7,264 nucleotides of DNA. It comes from Deltaproteobacteria bacterium. GTDB taxonomy: Bacteria; Myxococcota_A; UBA9160. The position numbers were made by a program, and so were the translations under genes. Shown piece by piece: positions 1-6,355 of the stretch (the first letter of the stretch is position 1; every line of letters begins with the position of its first letter). The notes beneath the pieces were generated by a model. That model was not told the origin of the DNA, did no database searches, and was given only the letters and a program-made list of their open reading frames with translations. The stretch is taken from NCBI GenBank assembly GCA_003520425.1, contig DOUU01000191.1:4747-12010 (forward strand), in the 5' to 3' direction.

Positions 1-47
1 CCCCCGCCACCGCCTATCATGCTCGAACCCGAGTCGCTCGAACCCAA

Positions 48-110
48 GTGCGGCCGAGGAAGCTCTCGCGGGGCCTTGAACCTCGGTTCTTCGCTCAAAG
101 AAGGCCGCAC
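48..110 (+). repeat. Inverted repeat in the leader of the 6PGDH gene
   Basis: GTGCGGCC (48-55) is the exact reverse complement of GGCCGCAC (103-110). The 47-nt interior contains a smaller hairpin, TTCTT (87-91) with AAGAA (98-102), stacked directly against the outer stem. The structure ends 26 nt before the ribosome binding site. Its function is unknown; it could be a leader fold or chance in GC-rich DNA. I see no convincing -35/-10 pair in bases 1-149. Confidence 0.3.
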
Positions 111-136
111 AATCTCCGTTCGCGGACGATCAAAGA

Positions 137-143
137 GAAGGAG
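137..143 (+). promoter_or_regulatory. Ribosome binding site of the 6PGDH gene
   Basis: GAAGGAG sits 6 nt before the ATG at 150. It decides this start over the in-frame ATG at 48, which would add 34 arginine-rich residues before the Rossmann fold. Confidence 0.8.
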
Positions 144-149
144 CGCAGA

Positions 150-1169
150 ATGCAACTTGGAATGATCGGTCTTGGAAGAATGGGAGCCAACATGGTGCGG
201 CGGCTGGTCCGAGGAGGCCACGAGTGCGTGGTCTTCGACCGCTCGCCGAATGCGGTGAAGGAGCTGGTTCAGGAGAAGGCCGTGGGGGCGTCCTCCCTCG
301 CGGACCTTGTGAAGAACCTCGACAAGCCGCGTGCCGTCTGGCTCATGGTGCCCGCGGCGGTGGTAGACCAATCGATCGCCGATCTCGTCCAGTTCCTCGA
401 GCCTGGAGATGCGCTGGTCGACGGCGGCAATTCCTACTACGTCGATGATATCCGACGTGCAAAGGAGCTCGCGTCGAAGCAGATCCAGTATGTCGACGTG
501 GGAACAAGCGGCGGCGTCTGGGGTCTCGAACGCGGGTACTGCATGATGATCGGCGGTCCGGAACAGGCTGTCCAACGCCTGGATCCAATTTTCAAGACCT
601 TGGCACCGGGCCTCGGCGAAATCGCTCGCACACCAGGACGCGAGAAGATCGGAGGCACCGCCGAGCAGGGTTACCTGCACTGCGGCCCAAGCGGCGCCGG
701 TCACTTCGTGAAGATGGTTCACAATGGGATCGAATACGGCGTGATGGCGGCGTACGCCGAGGGCCTGAGTCTTCTCCGCGCTGCAAATGTGGGAAAGCAC
801 AGGTCTGTGATCGACGCGGAAACAACGCCGCTCCGCGAGCCAGGGCACTACCAGTACGACCTCAATCTGCCGGATATCGCCGAGGTATGGCGGCGGGGCA
901 GCGTCATCGCCTCTTGGCTGCTTGACCTCACCGCGTCGGCCTTGGCCAAAGACCCCGCGCTCTCGAAATTTTCTGGTCAAGTCTCTGATTCGGGCGAAGG
1001 ACGATGGACGATCAAAGCGGCGATCGACGAAGCGGTTCCAGCGCCCGTCCTCTCGGCTGCGCTCTACCAGCGCTTTTCTTCACGCGGCGAGGCAGACTTC
1101 CAGGACAAGCTATTGTCCGCGATGCGTTACGAGTTCGGTGGACATTTGGAGAAATCAAGCGGCAAATGA
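150..1169 (+). CDS. gnd: 6-phosphogluconate dehydrogenase, decarboxylating, short (GntZ/YqeC-like) form
   Basis: This 339-aa cytoplasmic enzyme should oxidatively decarboxylate 6-phosphogluconate (or a similar phospho-sugar acid) to ribulose 5-phosphate. A Rossmann fold opens with GLGRMG at residues 7-12. The second strand ends in D30-R31, an acidic residue that in this fold usually favours NAD+ over NADP+ (inference). GGNS (92-95) and DVGTSGG (116-122) line the substrate site. The catalytic block has K188, H191, N192 and E195, spaced as K183/H186/N187/E190 of the sheep enzyme. The protein is much shorter than the classical ~470-aa form, yet residues 326-332 (R-Y-E-F-G-G-H) keep the R-x5-H tail that reaches the neighbouring subunit's substrate site. 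The ATG at 150 is chosen over the upstream in-frame start at 48 because GAAGGAG (137-143) lies 6 nt before it and the Rossmann fold begins there. It is first in line with a lactonase-like and an FGGY kinase gene. The family call is firm; the exact substrate is inferred. Confidence 0.93.
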   Translation: MQLGMIGLGRMGANMVRRLVRGGHECVVFDRSPNAVKELVQEKAVGASSLADLVKNLDKPRAVWLMVPAAVVDQSIADLVQFLEPGDALVDGGNSYYVDDIRRAKELASKQIQYVDVGTSGGVWGLERGYCMMIGGPEQAVQRLDPIFKTLAPGLGEIARTPGREKIGGTAEQGYLHCGPSGAGHFVKMVHNGIEYGVMAAYAEGLSLLRAANVGKHRSVIDAETTPLREPGHYQYDLNLPDIAEVWRRGSVIASWLLDLTASALAKDPALSKFSGQVSDSGEGRWTIKAAIDEAVPAPVLSAALYQRFSSRGEADFQDKLLSAMRYEFGGHLEKSSGK

Positions 1170-1204
1170 CCACACGAGACGGGTTCGCGACGGGGACTCG
1201 CTCT

Positions 1205-1233
1205 CCTCCGCGGGTCCCACCGGAAGGCGGAGG
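1205..1233 (+). repeat. 7-bp inverted repeat after the 6PGDH gene
   Basis: CCTCCGC (1205-1211) pairs perfectly with GCGGAGG (1227-1233) around a 15-nt loop, 36 nt after the 6PGDH stop. No T-run follows. An alternative pairing of GGGAC (1193-1197) with GTCCC (1214-1218) would compete with it. A weak terminator is possible. Confidence 0.35.
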
Positions 1234-1289
1234 GCTCCGTCCGGATCGAGCTTAGACCAGAGCCGAGCGGGGAAATCCGTTCTGGATTG

Positions 1290-1323
1290 GGGGATGTAGG
1301 ACGCCATTCGGGCGCCTATCCCC
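1290..1323 (+). repeat. Strong 13-bp bulged hairpin upstream of the lactonase-like gene
   Basis: Bases 1290-1294 (GGGGA) pair with 1319-1323 (TCCCC). Bases 1297-1300 (TAGG) pair with 1315-1318 (CCTA). Bases 1302-1305 (CGCC) pair with 1311-1314 (GGCG). This leaves a 2-nt bulge (1295-1296), a 1-nt bulge (1301) and a 5-nt ATTCG loop. It lies about 140 nt before the GTG start. It is the most stable-looking structure I found in the window. The missing 3' T-run argues against a simple terminator; a leader or attenuator element is possible. Confidence 0.45.
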
Positions 1324-1347
1324 GAGACTTTCGATTCGACAGCGCAA

Positions 1348-1376
1348 TCTCAAAAGGGTCCCACGTCCGTTTGAGA
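1348..1376 (+). repeat. 7-bp inverted repeat upstream of the lactonase-like gene
   Basis: TCTCAAA (1348-1354) is the exact reverse complement of TTTGAGA (1370-1376), with a 15-nt spacer that allows two more inner G-C pairs. It could be an operator-like dyad or an RNA hairpin in the leader of the downstream operon; the sequence alone does not say which. Confidence 0.35.
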
Positions 1377-1447
1377 GCCCCTCCCCTGCGCACCGAAGCC
1401 GCGGCATCCAAAGCCGGCCGCTCGCTCGATTGGCCACCGCCTGTGCA

Positions 1448-1454
1448 AGAGGAG
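1448..1454 (+). promoter_or_regulatory. Ribosome binding site that fixes a GTG start
   Basis: AGAGGAG lies 9 nt before GTG at 1464 but 24 nt before the next in-frame ATG at 1479. GTG is therefore the better start. The longer open frame from 1287 has no ribosome site and would cross the inverted repeats of the gap. Confidence 0.65.
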
Positions 1455-1463
1455 TCTTCTCCC

Positions 1464-2570
1464 GTGAGCCTTCAAGTCATGACTGTGCGCGGCCCGATAC
1501 AACCCGAAGTGATGGGCTTTACCTCCATGCACGAGCACATCCTGAGCAACGTTGCGATCTTCCGAGATCGCATCCAACGGATGGGGCTCCTTCCCGCTGC
1601 GCTCCCGCTTCGCGCAGAGGAGAAGCTATCGCTGCACAACCGCTCGACGCTGCGCCATGCGATGATCCTCTCCTGGGACAACCTGAGTCTCGACGACGAA
1701 GACGTCATGACCGCCGAGGTCGCCGACTTCAAGACCGCCGGCGGCTCGACGATCCTCGAGGTCAGCGCGCCCGGAATCCGCACCGCGCCCGCCGATGTCC
1801 TCGCCCTCCGCCGCATCTCCGAACACACCGGTGTCCACGTCGTAGCCTCGACCGGACTCTACGCGGAGGACACCTGGCCCGATCGCTACCGCTCGATGAC
1901 GTTGCAGGGATATATCGACTTCCTGCGGGAGGAGATCGAGCATGGCATCGGCGAAACCGGCATCCTGCCCGGCCACATCAAGGTGGCCTACGAGGATAAG
2001 AGCGAGCCGATGGAGACCTACCTGCGAGCGGCTGCTTGCGTCTCGCGTGAGTCCGGCCTCTCGCTGCAGGTGCATGTCGGCCTCTTCCGCCCCAATGACG
2101 AGGTCCGTGCCACTGTCCTTCGGACGCTCTACGACAGCGCGTGCCTCCCGGCTCGCACCGTGATCTGTCATGTCGAGAACTGGCTCGGCAGTCTTTCCAC
2201 GAGCCAGCTCGTCATGAATCCCCAAGCCATCCCCTGCGACTTGACGCTACACAAGGAGGCCCTGGACCGAGGCTTCACCCTCTGCTTCACCTGCTTCGGC
2301 GCAGAATGGGACCAAGAGCCGCTCGGGCTCTCTCACCGGCCAGACTGGTTCATCCTCGCGGGCCTGCTGGCTCTCCTCCGAGAGGGCTATGGCGAGCAAA
2401 TCGTGCTCGGGCATGATGTCTTCACCAAGCTGTGCACACGCCGCGGTGGCGGAGAGGGTTACACCCGCATCCCAGGCTTTGTGATCCCAACGTTGCGCGA
2501 TTGCGGCGTCCCCGAGGCGGACCTGCGCAGGCTGACGATCGAAAACCCGGCTCGCCTCCTCGCCTTCTAG
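1464..2570 (+). CDS. Phosphotriesterase-family metal-dependent hydrolase, probable sugar lactonase
   Basis: This 368-aa amidohydrolase-superfamily protein of the PTE/PHP family (COG1735 type) has the full binuclear metal set. H23 and H25 lie in the N-terminal HEH, K173 in H-I-K-V is the expected carboxylated bridging lysine, H204 is in QVHV, H236 in CHVEN, and D318 in GHDVF. The segment around 161-175 (GIGETG...HIKV) resembles the GIEDTG...IIKV region of Pseudomonas phosphotriesterase. The C-terminus ends in the family hallmark ENPARLLAF. Characterised family members are more often sugar or phosphosugar lactonases than true phosphotriesterases. With a sugar kinase and 6PGDH next door, lactone ring-opening is the likely job (inference). 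There is no signal peptide, so it should be cytoplasmic. The GTG start is supported by AGAGGAG at 1448-1454. The kinase gene starts 68 bp after its stop, so the two are probably co-transcribed. Residues 40-60 between the HEH and the next strand are variable and could shape specificity. Confidence 0.88.
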   Translation: MSLQVMTVRGPIQPEVMGFTSMHEHILSNVAIFRDRIQRMGLLPAALPLRAEEKLSLHNRSTLRHAMILSWDNLSLDDEDVMTAEVADFKTAGGSTILEVSAPGIRTAPADVLALRRISEHTGVHVVASTGLYAEDTWPDRYRSMTLQGYIDFLREEIEHGIGETGILPGHIKVAYEDKSEPMETYLRAAACVSRESGLSLQVHVGLFRPNDEVRATVLRTLYDSACLPARTVICHVENWLGSLSTSQLVMNPQAIPCDLTLHKEALDRGFTLCFTCFGAEWDQEPLGLSHRPDWFILAGLLALLREGYGEQIVLGHDVFTKLCTRRGGGEGYTRIPGFVIPTLRDCGVPEADLRRLTIENPARLLAF

Positions 2571-2625
2571 GCGGGCGGGCGAGCGGCCGCCAAGGAGCCT
2601 TCACTCGCACGGGACCGCGCACCAT

Positions 2626-2629
2626 GGAG
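2626..2629 (+). promoter_or_regulatory. Ribosome binding site of the FGGY kinase gene
   Basis: GGAG lies 9 nt before ATG at 2639. The other candidate, AAGGAG at 2592-2597, is 26 nt before the in-frame ATG at 2624 and too distant. The start at 2639 also puts the ATPase-fold phosphate loop at residues 11-16, as is usual in the family. Confidence 0.55.
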
Positions 2630-2638
2630 CGGCAAACG

Positions 2639-4234
2639 ATGTCTGCAGCAGACCGCTATGTGCTCGCCATCGACCTGGGATCGGGAAGCCTCAAGGTTGC
2701 GCTGGTCTCGCCTCGCGCGGAAGTCGTCGCCGCTGCCGAGCGAGAGCTCCGCACGCGCCTGGTCGCGGGCGGCGGCGCCGAGCAGGATCCAAACGAGTGG
2801 TGGAACGCCGTCCTCCAGTGCGCGCGCGAGGTGCTGAGCCACGCTCAGCTACCCGCCCAGCAAGTCCTGGCGCTCCGGTGTACCACGCAATGGGCGGTCA
2901 CGGTCCCCGTCGACGAGGACGGCGAAGCCCTCAGCCCAGCGCTCTCATGGATGGACACACGGGGCGGTCCGCACAGCCGAGCCCTCGTCAGCGGAGTGGT
3001 TGCGTTTGGCGGCTACGATCTCCTCAAGCTCTGGCGCTGGATCCGGCTCACAGGCGGTGCGCCCACCCGAAGCGGCGTCGACGGTCTTGGCCACGCGCTG
3101 TACCTCAAGTACGAGCAGCCGGCTGTGTATGCCCGCACCCACAAGCTTCTCGAACCCATGGACTACCTCAATCTGAAGCTCACGGGAAGGATTGCGGCGT
3201 CTTTCGGCACGATCTTTCCCTATTGGCTCACCGACAATCGCGATCCGCGCAAGATCGCCTACGATCCCCGCCTGCTGCAGCTCGCGAAGATTGAGCGGGC
3301 AAAGCTGCCCGACCTTCTGCCGGTGGACGCCGTGGTCGGCACGCTACGACCTGCTGTGGCCGACGTCCTCCGGCTCTCCGCAACGACGAAGGTACTCGCC
3401 GGTCTCTGCGACGGTCCGGCCGCGACTGTCGGTGCCGGTATCGTGGACGACTACGAGGGCTACTTCTATATCGGCACCACGTCGTGGTTGTCTTGTCACG
3501 TGCCAGAGAAGAAGACGGATCTCATGCACTCGATCTTGACCATGCCGGCCGCGCTGCCGGGGCGCTACATGGTGGTCGCCGAACAAGGCACGGCGGGGCG
3601 CTGCCTTGAGTTCCTGAAGGACAATCTGCTCTATCCGCCGAACGAGCCCGGCGTCGATGCACCTTCGAACATCTACGAGATCCTTGACGCACAGGCCGCG
3701 AAGGTGGCGGCGGGGAGTGATGGCCTCATCTTCACACCCTGGATCAATGGTGTGCTGGCGCCGTCGGAGGATCCGGCAACCCGCAGCGCCTTCTTCAATC
3801 AGTCCGCGCGGACGACACGCAGCCACTACATACGTGCAGTGATGGAGGGCGTCGCCTTCAACCTGCGCTGGCTCAAGGGCCACGTGGAGAAATTCGTGGG
3901 CCGGCGCTTCGAGCGCCTAAACTTCATCGGAGGGGCTGCCCTGTCCGAGGTGTGGTGCCAGATCCTGGCGGATATCCTGGGCTGCCCCGTTCGCCGGGTC
4001 GCGAATCCACGCTACGCCAATGCTGTCGGTGCTGCCCTCACCGCATTCGCGGCACTCGGCGAAATTCGGGCCGAGGATATTCCCTCGCTTGTAAAGATCT
4101 CGTCGGTCTATCAGCCCAACCCCGCCTCTCGTGAGGTCTACGACAGGCAGTTCGCTGAGTTCGTCGCCTGCTTCCGCCGGATGAAACCGATCTACCGGCG
4201 GCTCAACCCGCCGTCCCGCGCGAAAGGAGTGTGA
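2639..4234 (+). CDS. FGGY-family carbohydrate kinase (xylulokinase/gluconokinase-like)
   Basis: This 531-aa cytoplasmic kinase should transfer phosphate from ATP to a polyol, ketose or sugar acid. It has the two-domain sugar-kinase/actin fold. The first phosphate motif is IDLGSG (11-16). A xylulokinase-type AEQDPNEWW follows at 47-55. The substrate segment SWMDTRG (103-109) contains D106. The catalytic base is D258 in GLCDGPAATVGAG (255-267). The second phosphate motif is YIGTTSW (277-283). The C-terminal FGGY signature is GGAALSEVWCQILAD (431-445). All key elements are present and the length matches the family (480-530 aa). The substrate cannot be read from sequence. Xylulose is the closest named relative, while gluconate would suit the adjacent lactonase and 6PGDH, and an amino-polyol would suit the lyase that follows. 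It starts 68 bp after the lactonase-like gene and stops 4 bp before the lyase gene, so all three are probably on one mRNA. The start at 2639 rather than 2624 is uncertain by five codons. Confidence 0.9.
   Translation: MSAADRYVLAIDLGSGSLKVALVSPRAEVVAAAERELRTRLVAGGGAEQDPNEWWNAVLQCAREVLSHAQLPAQQVLALRCTTQWAVTVPVDEDGEALSPALSWMDTRGGPHSRALVSGVVAFGGYDLLKLWRWIRLTGGAPTRSGVDGLGHALYLKYEQPAVYARTHKLLEPMDYLNLKLTGRIAASFGTIFPYWLTDNRDPRKIAYDPRLLQLAKIERAKLPDLLPVDAVVGTLRPAVADVLRLSATTKVLAGLCDGPAATVGAGIVDDYEGYFYIGTTSWLSCHVPEKKTDLMHSILTMPAALPGRYMVVAEQGTAGRCLEFLKDNLLYPPNEPGVDAPSNIYEILDAQAAKVAAGSDGLIFTPWINGVLAPSEDPATRSAFFNQSARTTRSHYIRAVMEGVAFNLRWLKGHVEKFVGRRFERLNFIGGAALSEVWCQILADILGCPVRRVANPRYANAVGAALTAFAALGEIRAEDIPSLVKISSVYQPNPASREVYDRQFAEFVACFRRMKPIYRRLNPPSRAKGV
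4223..4229 (+). promoter_or_regulatory. Ribosome binding site of the lyase gene, inside the kinase 3' end
   Basis: AAAGGAG lies within the last codons of the kinase gene and 9 nt before ATG at 4239. This arrangement implies co-transcription and coupled translation of kinase and lyase. Confidence 0.75.
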
Positions 4235-4238
4235 TCCT

Positions 4239-5663
4239 ATGCCTGAAGAGACCCGCAGGGATGCGAAGCCTGGCGGAATCTTTTCCGAAATGCACCCCTA
4301 CAGGGAGGACACGCCCACCTATACGGCCTTGCCCAAGCGAGCACGTGATCGCTCCGAGATTCTTCGAGAGCTACGCCGGATCGCCCGACAGGAAGATCTG
4401 CGCTGGGAGTCCGGTCGGATCTCTGGAAGCTATTACCACGGCGGGAAGGAACACTATGCCTTCCTGAATGAGGTCTTCGGACTCTTCTCGCACGTGAACC
4501 TGCTGCAGCGGGACATGTGCCCAAGCGGCACCAAGTTGGAGGCGGAGATCGTCTCGATGGTCGCGAAGATGCTGCACGGGGATGCTGTGAGGGGACGGGA
4601 CCCCCAGACCGAGGTATGCGGTGCCATCACGTCCGGCGGCAGCGAGAGCATCATGCTCGCGATGCTTGCCTACCGCGAATGGGCCCGGAGAGAGAAGGGC
4701 ATCCGCACGCCGGAGATGGTGGTGCCGGAGACCATCCATCCTGCCTTCAGCAAGGGAGCGCACTACTTCGGCATTGCGCTGATCCAGGTACCGGTCGGAG
4801 CGGACTTTCGCGCCGATGTAGATGCGATGCGCGCAGCCGTCACGAAGAACACGATTGCTCTAGCCGGTTCAGCGGCAAACTATCCCCACGGTTTGATCGA
4901 TCCGTTCGAGCGTCTGTCGAACCTCGCACTCGAGCACGGGATTGGACTCCACGCGGATGGATGCCTGGGGGGCTTTCTCCTGCCCTGGATCGAGAAGCTT
5001 GGTTATGAAGTGGCCCCTTTCGATTTTCGTCTTCCTGGGGTGACCTCGATATCCTGTGATACGCACAAGTTCGGATACGGTCTCAAGGGCGCCTCCGTCG
5101 TGCTCTACCGCAACCGCGTCCTTCGACGGGATATGTACTTCTCGATGACGACCTGGCCGGGCGGGCTCTACGCTTCGCCCACCATGGCGGGCAGCCGGTC
5201 GGCTGGCATCGCGGCCTCCACCTGGGCGGCAATGCTTTCCCTGGGCGAGGAAGGCTATCTGGACGCCGCGCGTCGCATCATGCGGGCTGCCGACATGATC
5301 CAGGCGGGGATTGGGGAAATCCCAGAGCTCGAGATCATTGGCAGGCCAACCTTCTGCATCGCGATCCGATCCCAAGAGCCTGCCCTCGACATCTTCCACG
5401 TGAACGACTTCCTCGCGAGCCGTGGCTGGCGCCTCAACGGTCTGCAACGGCCACCCGGTATCCACATCTGCGTGACGCTTCCGCAAACCCTGCCAGGCGT
5501 GCCGGAAGCTTTCGTGGAGGACCTCAAGGAGGGTGTGGCCTATGCAAAAGCTCCTCCCCAGCCGACGGCACGAAGCGGCGCTCTCTACGGCGGCGCCTCG
5601 GTGCCGGTCGGAGCGATCCAGCAAATCCTTCACGCCTGGCTCGATGAGACCTATGAACCGTAA
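4239..5663 (+). CDS. PLP-dependent lyase/decarboxylase of the sphingosine-1-phosphate lyase family
   Basis: This 474-aa fold-type I PLP enzyme resembles S1P lyase (SGPL1/Dpl1/StSPL) along its whole length. From N to C it shows SGSYYHGG (62-69), EAEIVSM (101-107), the PLP phosphate-contact TSGGSESIMLA (131-141), a FSKGAHYFG segment (170-178), NYPHGLIDP (214-222), HADGCLGGF (238-246) with D240 for the PLP ring nitrogen, and CDTHKFGYGLKG (273-284) with Schiff-base K277. A second lysine, K283, lies six residues on, the spacing of K311/K317 in StSPL. GGLYASPTMAGSR (308-320) is also hallmark. S1P lyases cleave a 2-amino-3-hydroxy-1-phosphate into phosphoethanolamine and an aldehyde. There is no N-terminal membrane anchor, so it should be soluble. 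Oddly, Q90-R91-D92 stands where S1P lyases have the L-H-P-D histidine that contacts substrate phosphate. The substrate is therefore uncertain. The neighbouring kinase, 4 bp upstream, may supply a phosphorylated substrate (inference). A glutamate/tyrosine decarboxylase role is less likely, given the hallmark motifs. Confidence 0.88.
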   Translation: MPEETRRDAKPGGIFSEMHPYREDTPTYTALPKRARDRSEILRELRRIARQEDLRWESGRISGSYYHGGKEHYAFLNEVFGLFSHVNLLQRDMCPSGTKLEAEIVSMVAKMLHGDAVRGRDPQTEVCGAITSGGSESIMLAMLAYREWARREKGIRTPEMVVPETIHPAFSKGAHYFGIALIQVPVGADFRADVDAMRAAVTKNTIALAGSAANYPHGLIDPFERLSNLALEHGIGLHADGCLGGFLLPWIEKLGYEVAPFDFRLPGVTSISCDTHKFGYGLKGASVVLYRNRVLRRDMYFSMTTWPGGLYASPTMAGSRSAGIAASTWAAMLSLGEEGYLDAARRIMRAADMIQAGIGEIPELEIIGRPTFCIAIRSQEPALDIFHVNDFLASRGWRLNGLQRPPGIHICVTLPQTLPGVPEAFVEDLKEGVAYAKAPPQPTARSGALYGGASVPVGAIQQILHAWLDETYEP

Positions 5664-5911
5664 GTGCGATCCAACTGAGAGGCGACGTCGATTGCGATGA
5701 CCCATCCGATGTGGCTGCGCACCCCCACGCGTTCTTCGAAGCCGGGGCTCACGCCGGGCGGGCGAGAGCGGCAAGGGGCGCACAAATCTCCGAGCGGATC
5801 CCGGGGATGAGTCGTCGCTCGCTTTCGTATTGACGTTCCTCGGGAATGTGCGGGAGCCGGGGCCCAGCGCTCGAATCCGGAACCGGAAGGGCGTTCCCGG
5901 CACCCTCGGGT
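5664..5911. other. Convergent intergenic region, no gene seen
   Basis: The lyase gene (plus strand) and the CBS gene (minus strand) point toward each other across 248 bp. I see no gene with a family match and no ribosome site. No hairpin followed by a T-run appears on either strand. Only short imperfect dyads occur, such as near 5875-5901. Termination here may be Rho-dependent. Confidence 0.5.
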
Positions 5912-6349
5912 CTACCTGGCGCGCCATGGCCGCTCGGGCGCGCGCGCGAGCAGGCGCCCGATCGTGGCGGATTCTTCAGCAAGAAGGTCGAGGATGTCAT
6001 CGAGGGAGAGGATTCCGACCAGCCGGTCCTCGCCATCGACAACGGGGAGCCGTCGAACGTGAATCCGCGCCATGAGACTCAGCGCCTCTTCAATTTCGGT
6101 TGACTCACGTGCCAGTGCTGCAGGCGCGCTCATGACCATTGTGAGTGGGGTCGTCGCTGGGTTGAGGGCGTCGGCCACGCAGCGCGCCACGAGATCACGA
6201 TCCGTGACGATCCCGATCGGACGCTTGGTATCATCGACCACCACGAGGGTTCCGACGTCCTCTCGTGTCATCCGTATGGCGGCATCCCGCGCTGTTTCCT
6301 TCGGATCCGCCACAACCACTGTGCGAACACAGATCCTTCCGACGGACAT
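5912..6349 (-). CDS. Two-CBS-domain protein
   Basis: This 145-aa protein consists almost entirely of a tandem CBS (Bateman) pair, at about residues 8-62 and 70-127. Each repeat ends with the characteristic strand-turn-helix: GIVTDRDLV at 46-54 and GILSLDDIL at 112-120. The intervening LVVVDD (35-40) and RRLPVVDGEDRLVG (99-112) are typical CBS strands. Such stand-alone pairs usually bind adenine nucleotides (AMP, ATP, NAD, SAM) and regulate partners by energy status; no ligand can be assigned here. The Asp in TDRD could contact a ribose, as in other CBS proteins (inference). The basic tail (RAPERPWRAR) is unremarkable. The start at 6349 is chosen over an upstream in-frame ATG at 6469 because ATAAGGAG (6356-6363) is ideally placed and the extra 40 residues match no domain. 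It lies 135 bp downstream of the ATPase-like gene on the same strand, possibly in one transcript. Confidence 0.9.
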   Translation of the reverse strand: MSVGRICVRTVVVADPKETARDAAIRMTREDVGTLVVVDDTKRPIGIVTDRDLVARCVADALNPATTPLTMVMSAPAALARESTEIEEALSLMARIHVRRLPVVDGEDRLVGILSLDDILDLLAEESATIGRLLARAPERPWRAR

Positions 6350-6355
6350 CGCTGT

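Larger units (their letters stand above)
1170..1463 (+). other. 294-bp non-coding gap with serial inverted repeats
   Basis: I see no credible gene between the 6PGDH stop and the GTG start of the lactonase-like gene. Open frames crossing it lack a family match and a good ribosome site. The stretch contains four hairpin-forming elements in order: 1205-1233 (7-bp stem), 1274-1288 (AATCC/GGATT, 5-bp stem), 1290-1323 (13 bp with two bulges) and 1348-1376 (7-bp stem). None is followed by a T-run, so none looks like a standard intrinsic terminator. The gap may hold a Rho-type or attenuating leader, or a promoter for the downstream three genes, but no sigma-70 or sigma-54 box is convincing by eye. 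Confidence 0.5.

Noticed and set aside
21..49. Two near-identical 14-bp copies (GCTCGAACCC-A/G-AGT type) in tandem with a 15-bp period
   Set aside because: Only two copies with one mismatch; too small to call a repeat array, and it could be chance or a short coding repeat.
1..165. Frame 1 is open from the window start to TGA at 163-165, possibly the tail of an upstream gene
   Set aside because: It would overlap the 6PGDH start, carries no recognisable motif, and too little is visible to claim a coding end.
922..1299. 125-codon plus-strand frame overlapping the 6PGDH 3' end and the gap
   Set aside because: It is out of frame with the conserved 6PGDH C-terminus, low in complexity, and lacks a ribosome site.
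1432..1450. Possible sigma-54 promoter (TGGCCACC...TGTGC)
   Set aside because: GG and GC elements are 11 rather than 10 nt apart and the -12 element is poor.
1287..1463. N-terminal extension of the lactonase-like protein from ATG 1287
   Set aside because: There is no ribosome site, it runs through the inverted repeats, and the family normally starts shortly before the HEH motif; GTG 1464 has AGAGGAG at good spacing.
1626..2225. 199-codon minus-strand open frame opposite the lactonase-like gene
   Set aside because: It mirrors the codon periodicity of the real gene and shows no family motif.
2574..2591. GGCGG/CCGCC dyad just after the lactonase-like stop as a terminator
   Set aside because: Only 5 bp, no T-run, and closely followed by the kinase gene in the same direction; better explained by GC-rich low complexity.
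3344..3883. 179-codon minus-strand open frame opposite the FGGY kinase gene
   Set aside because: It overlaps conserved kinase motifs on the other strand and is compositionally biased (Arg/Val rich), so it is a shadow.
4869..5927. 352-codon open frame on the minus strand, antisense to the lyase gene
   Set aside because: It lies largely within a gene with clear S1P-lyase motifs, its translation is Arg/Pro/Gly-rich without recognisable motifs, and long antisense frames are common at this GC content.
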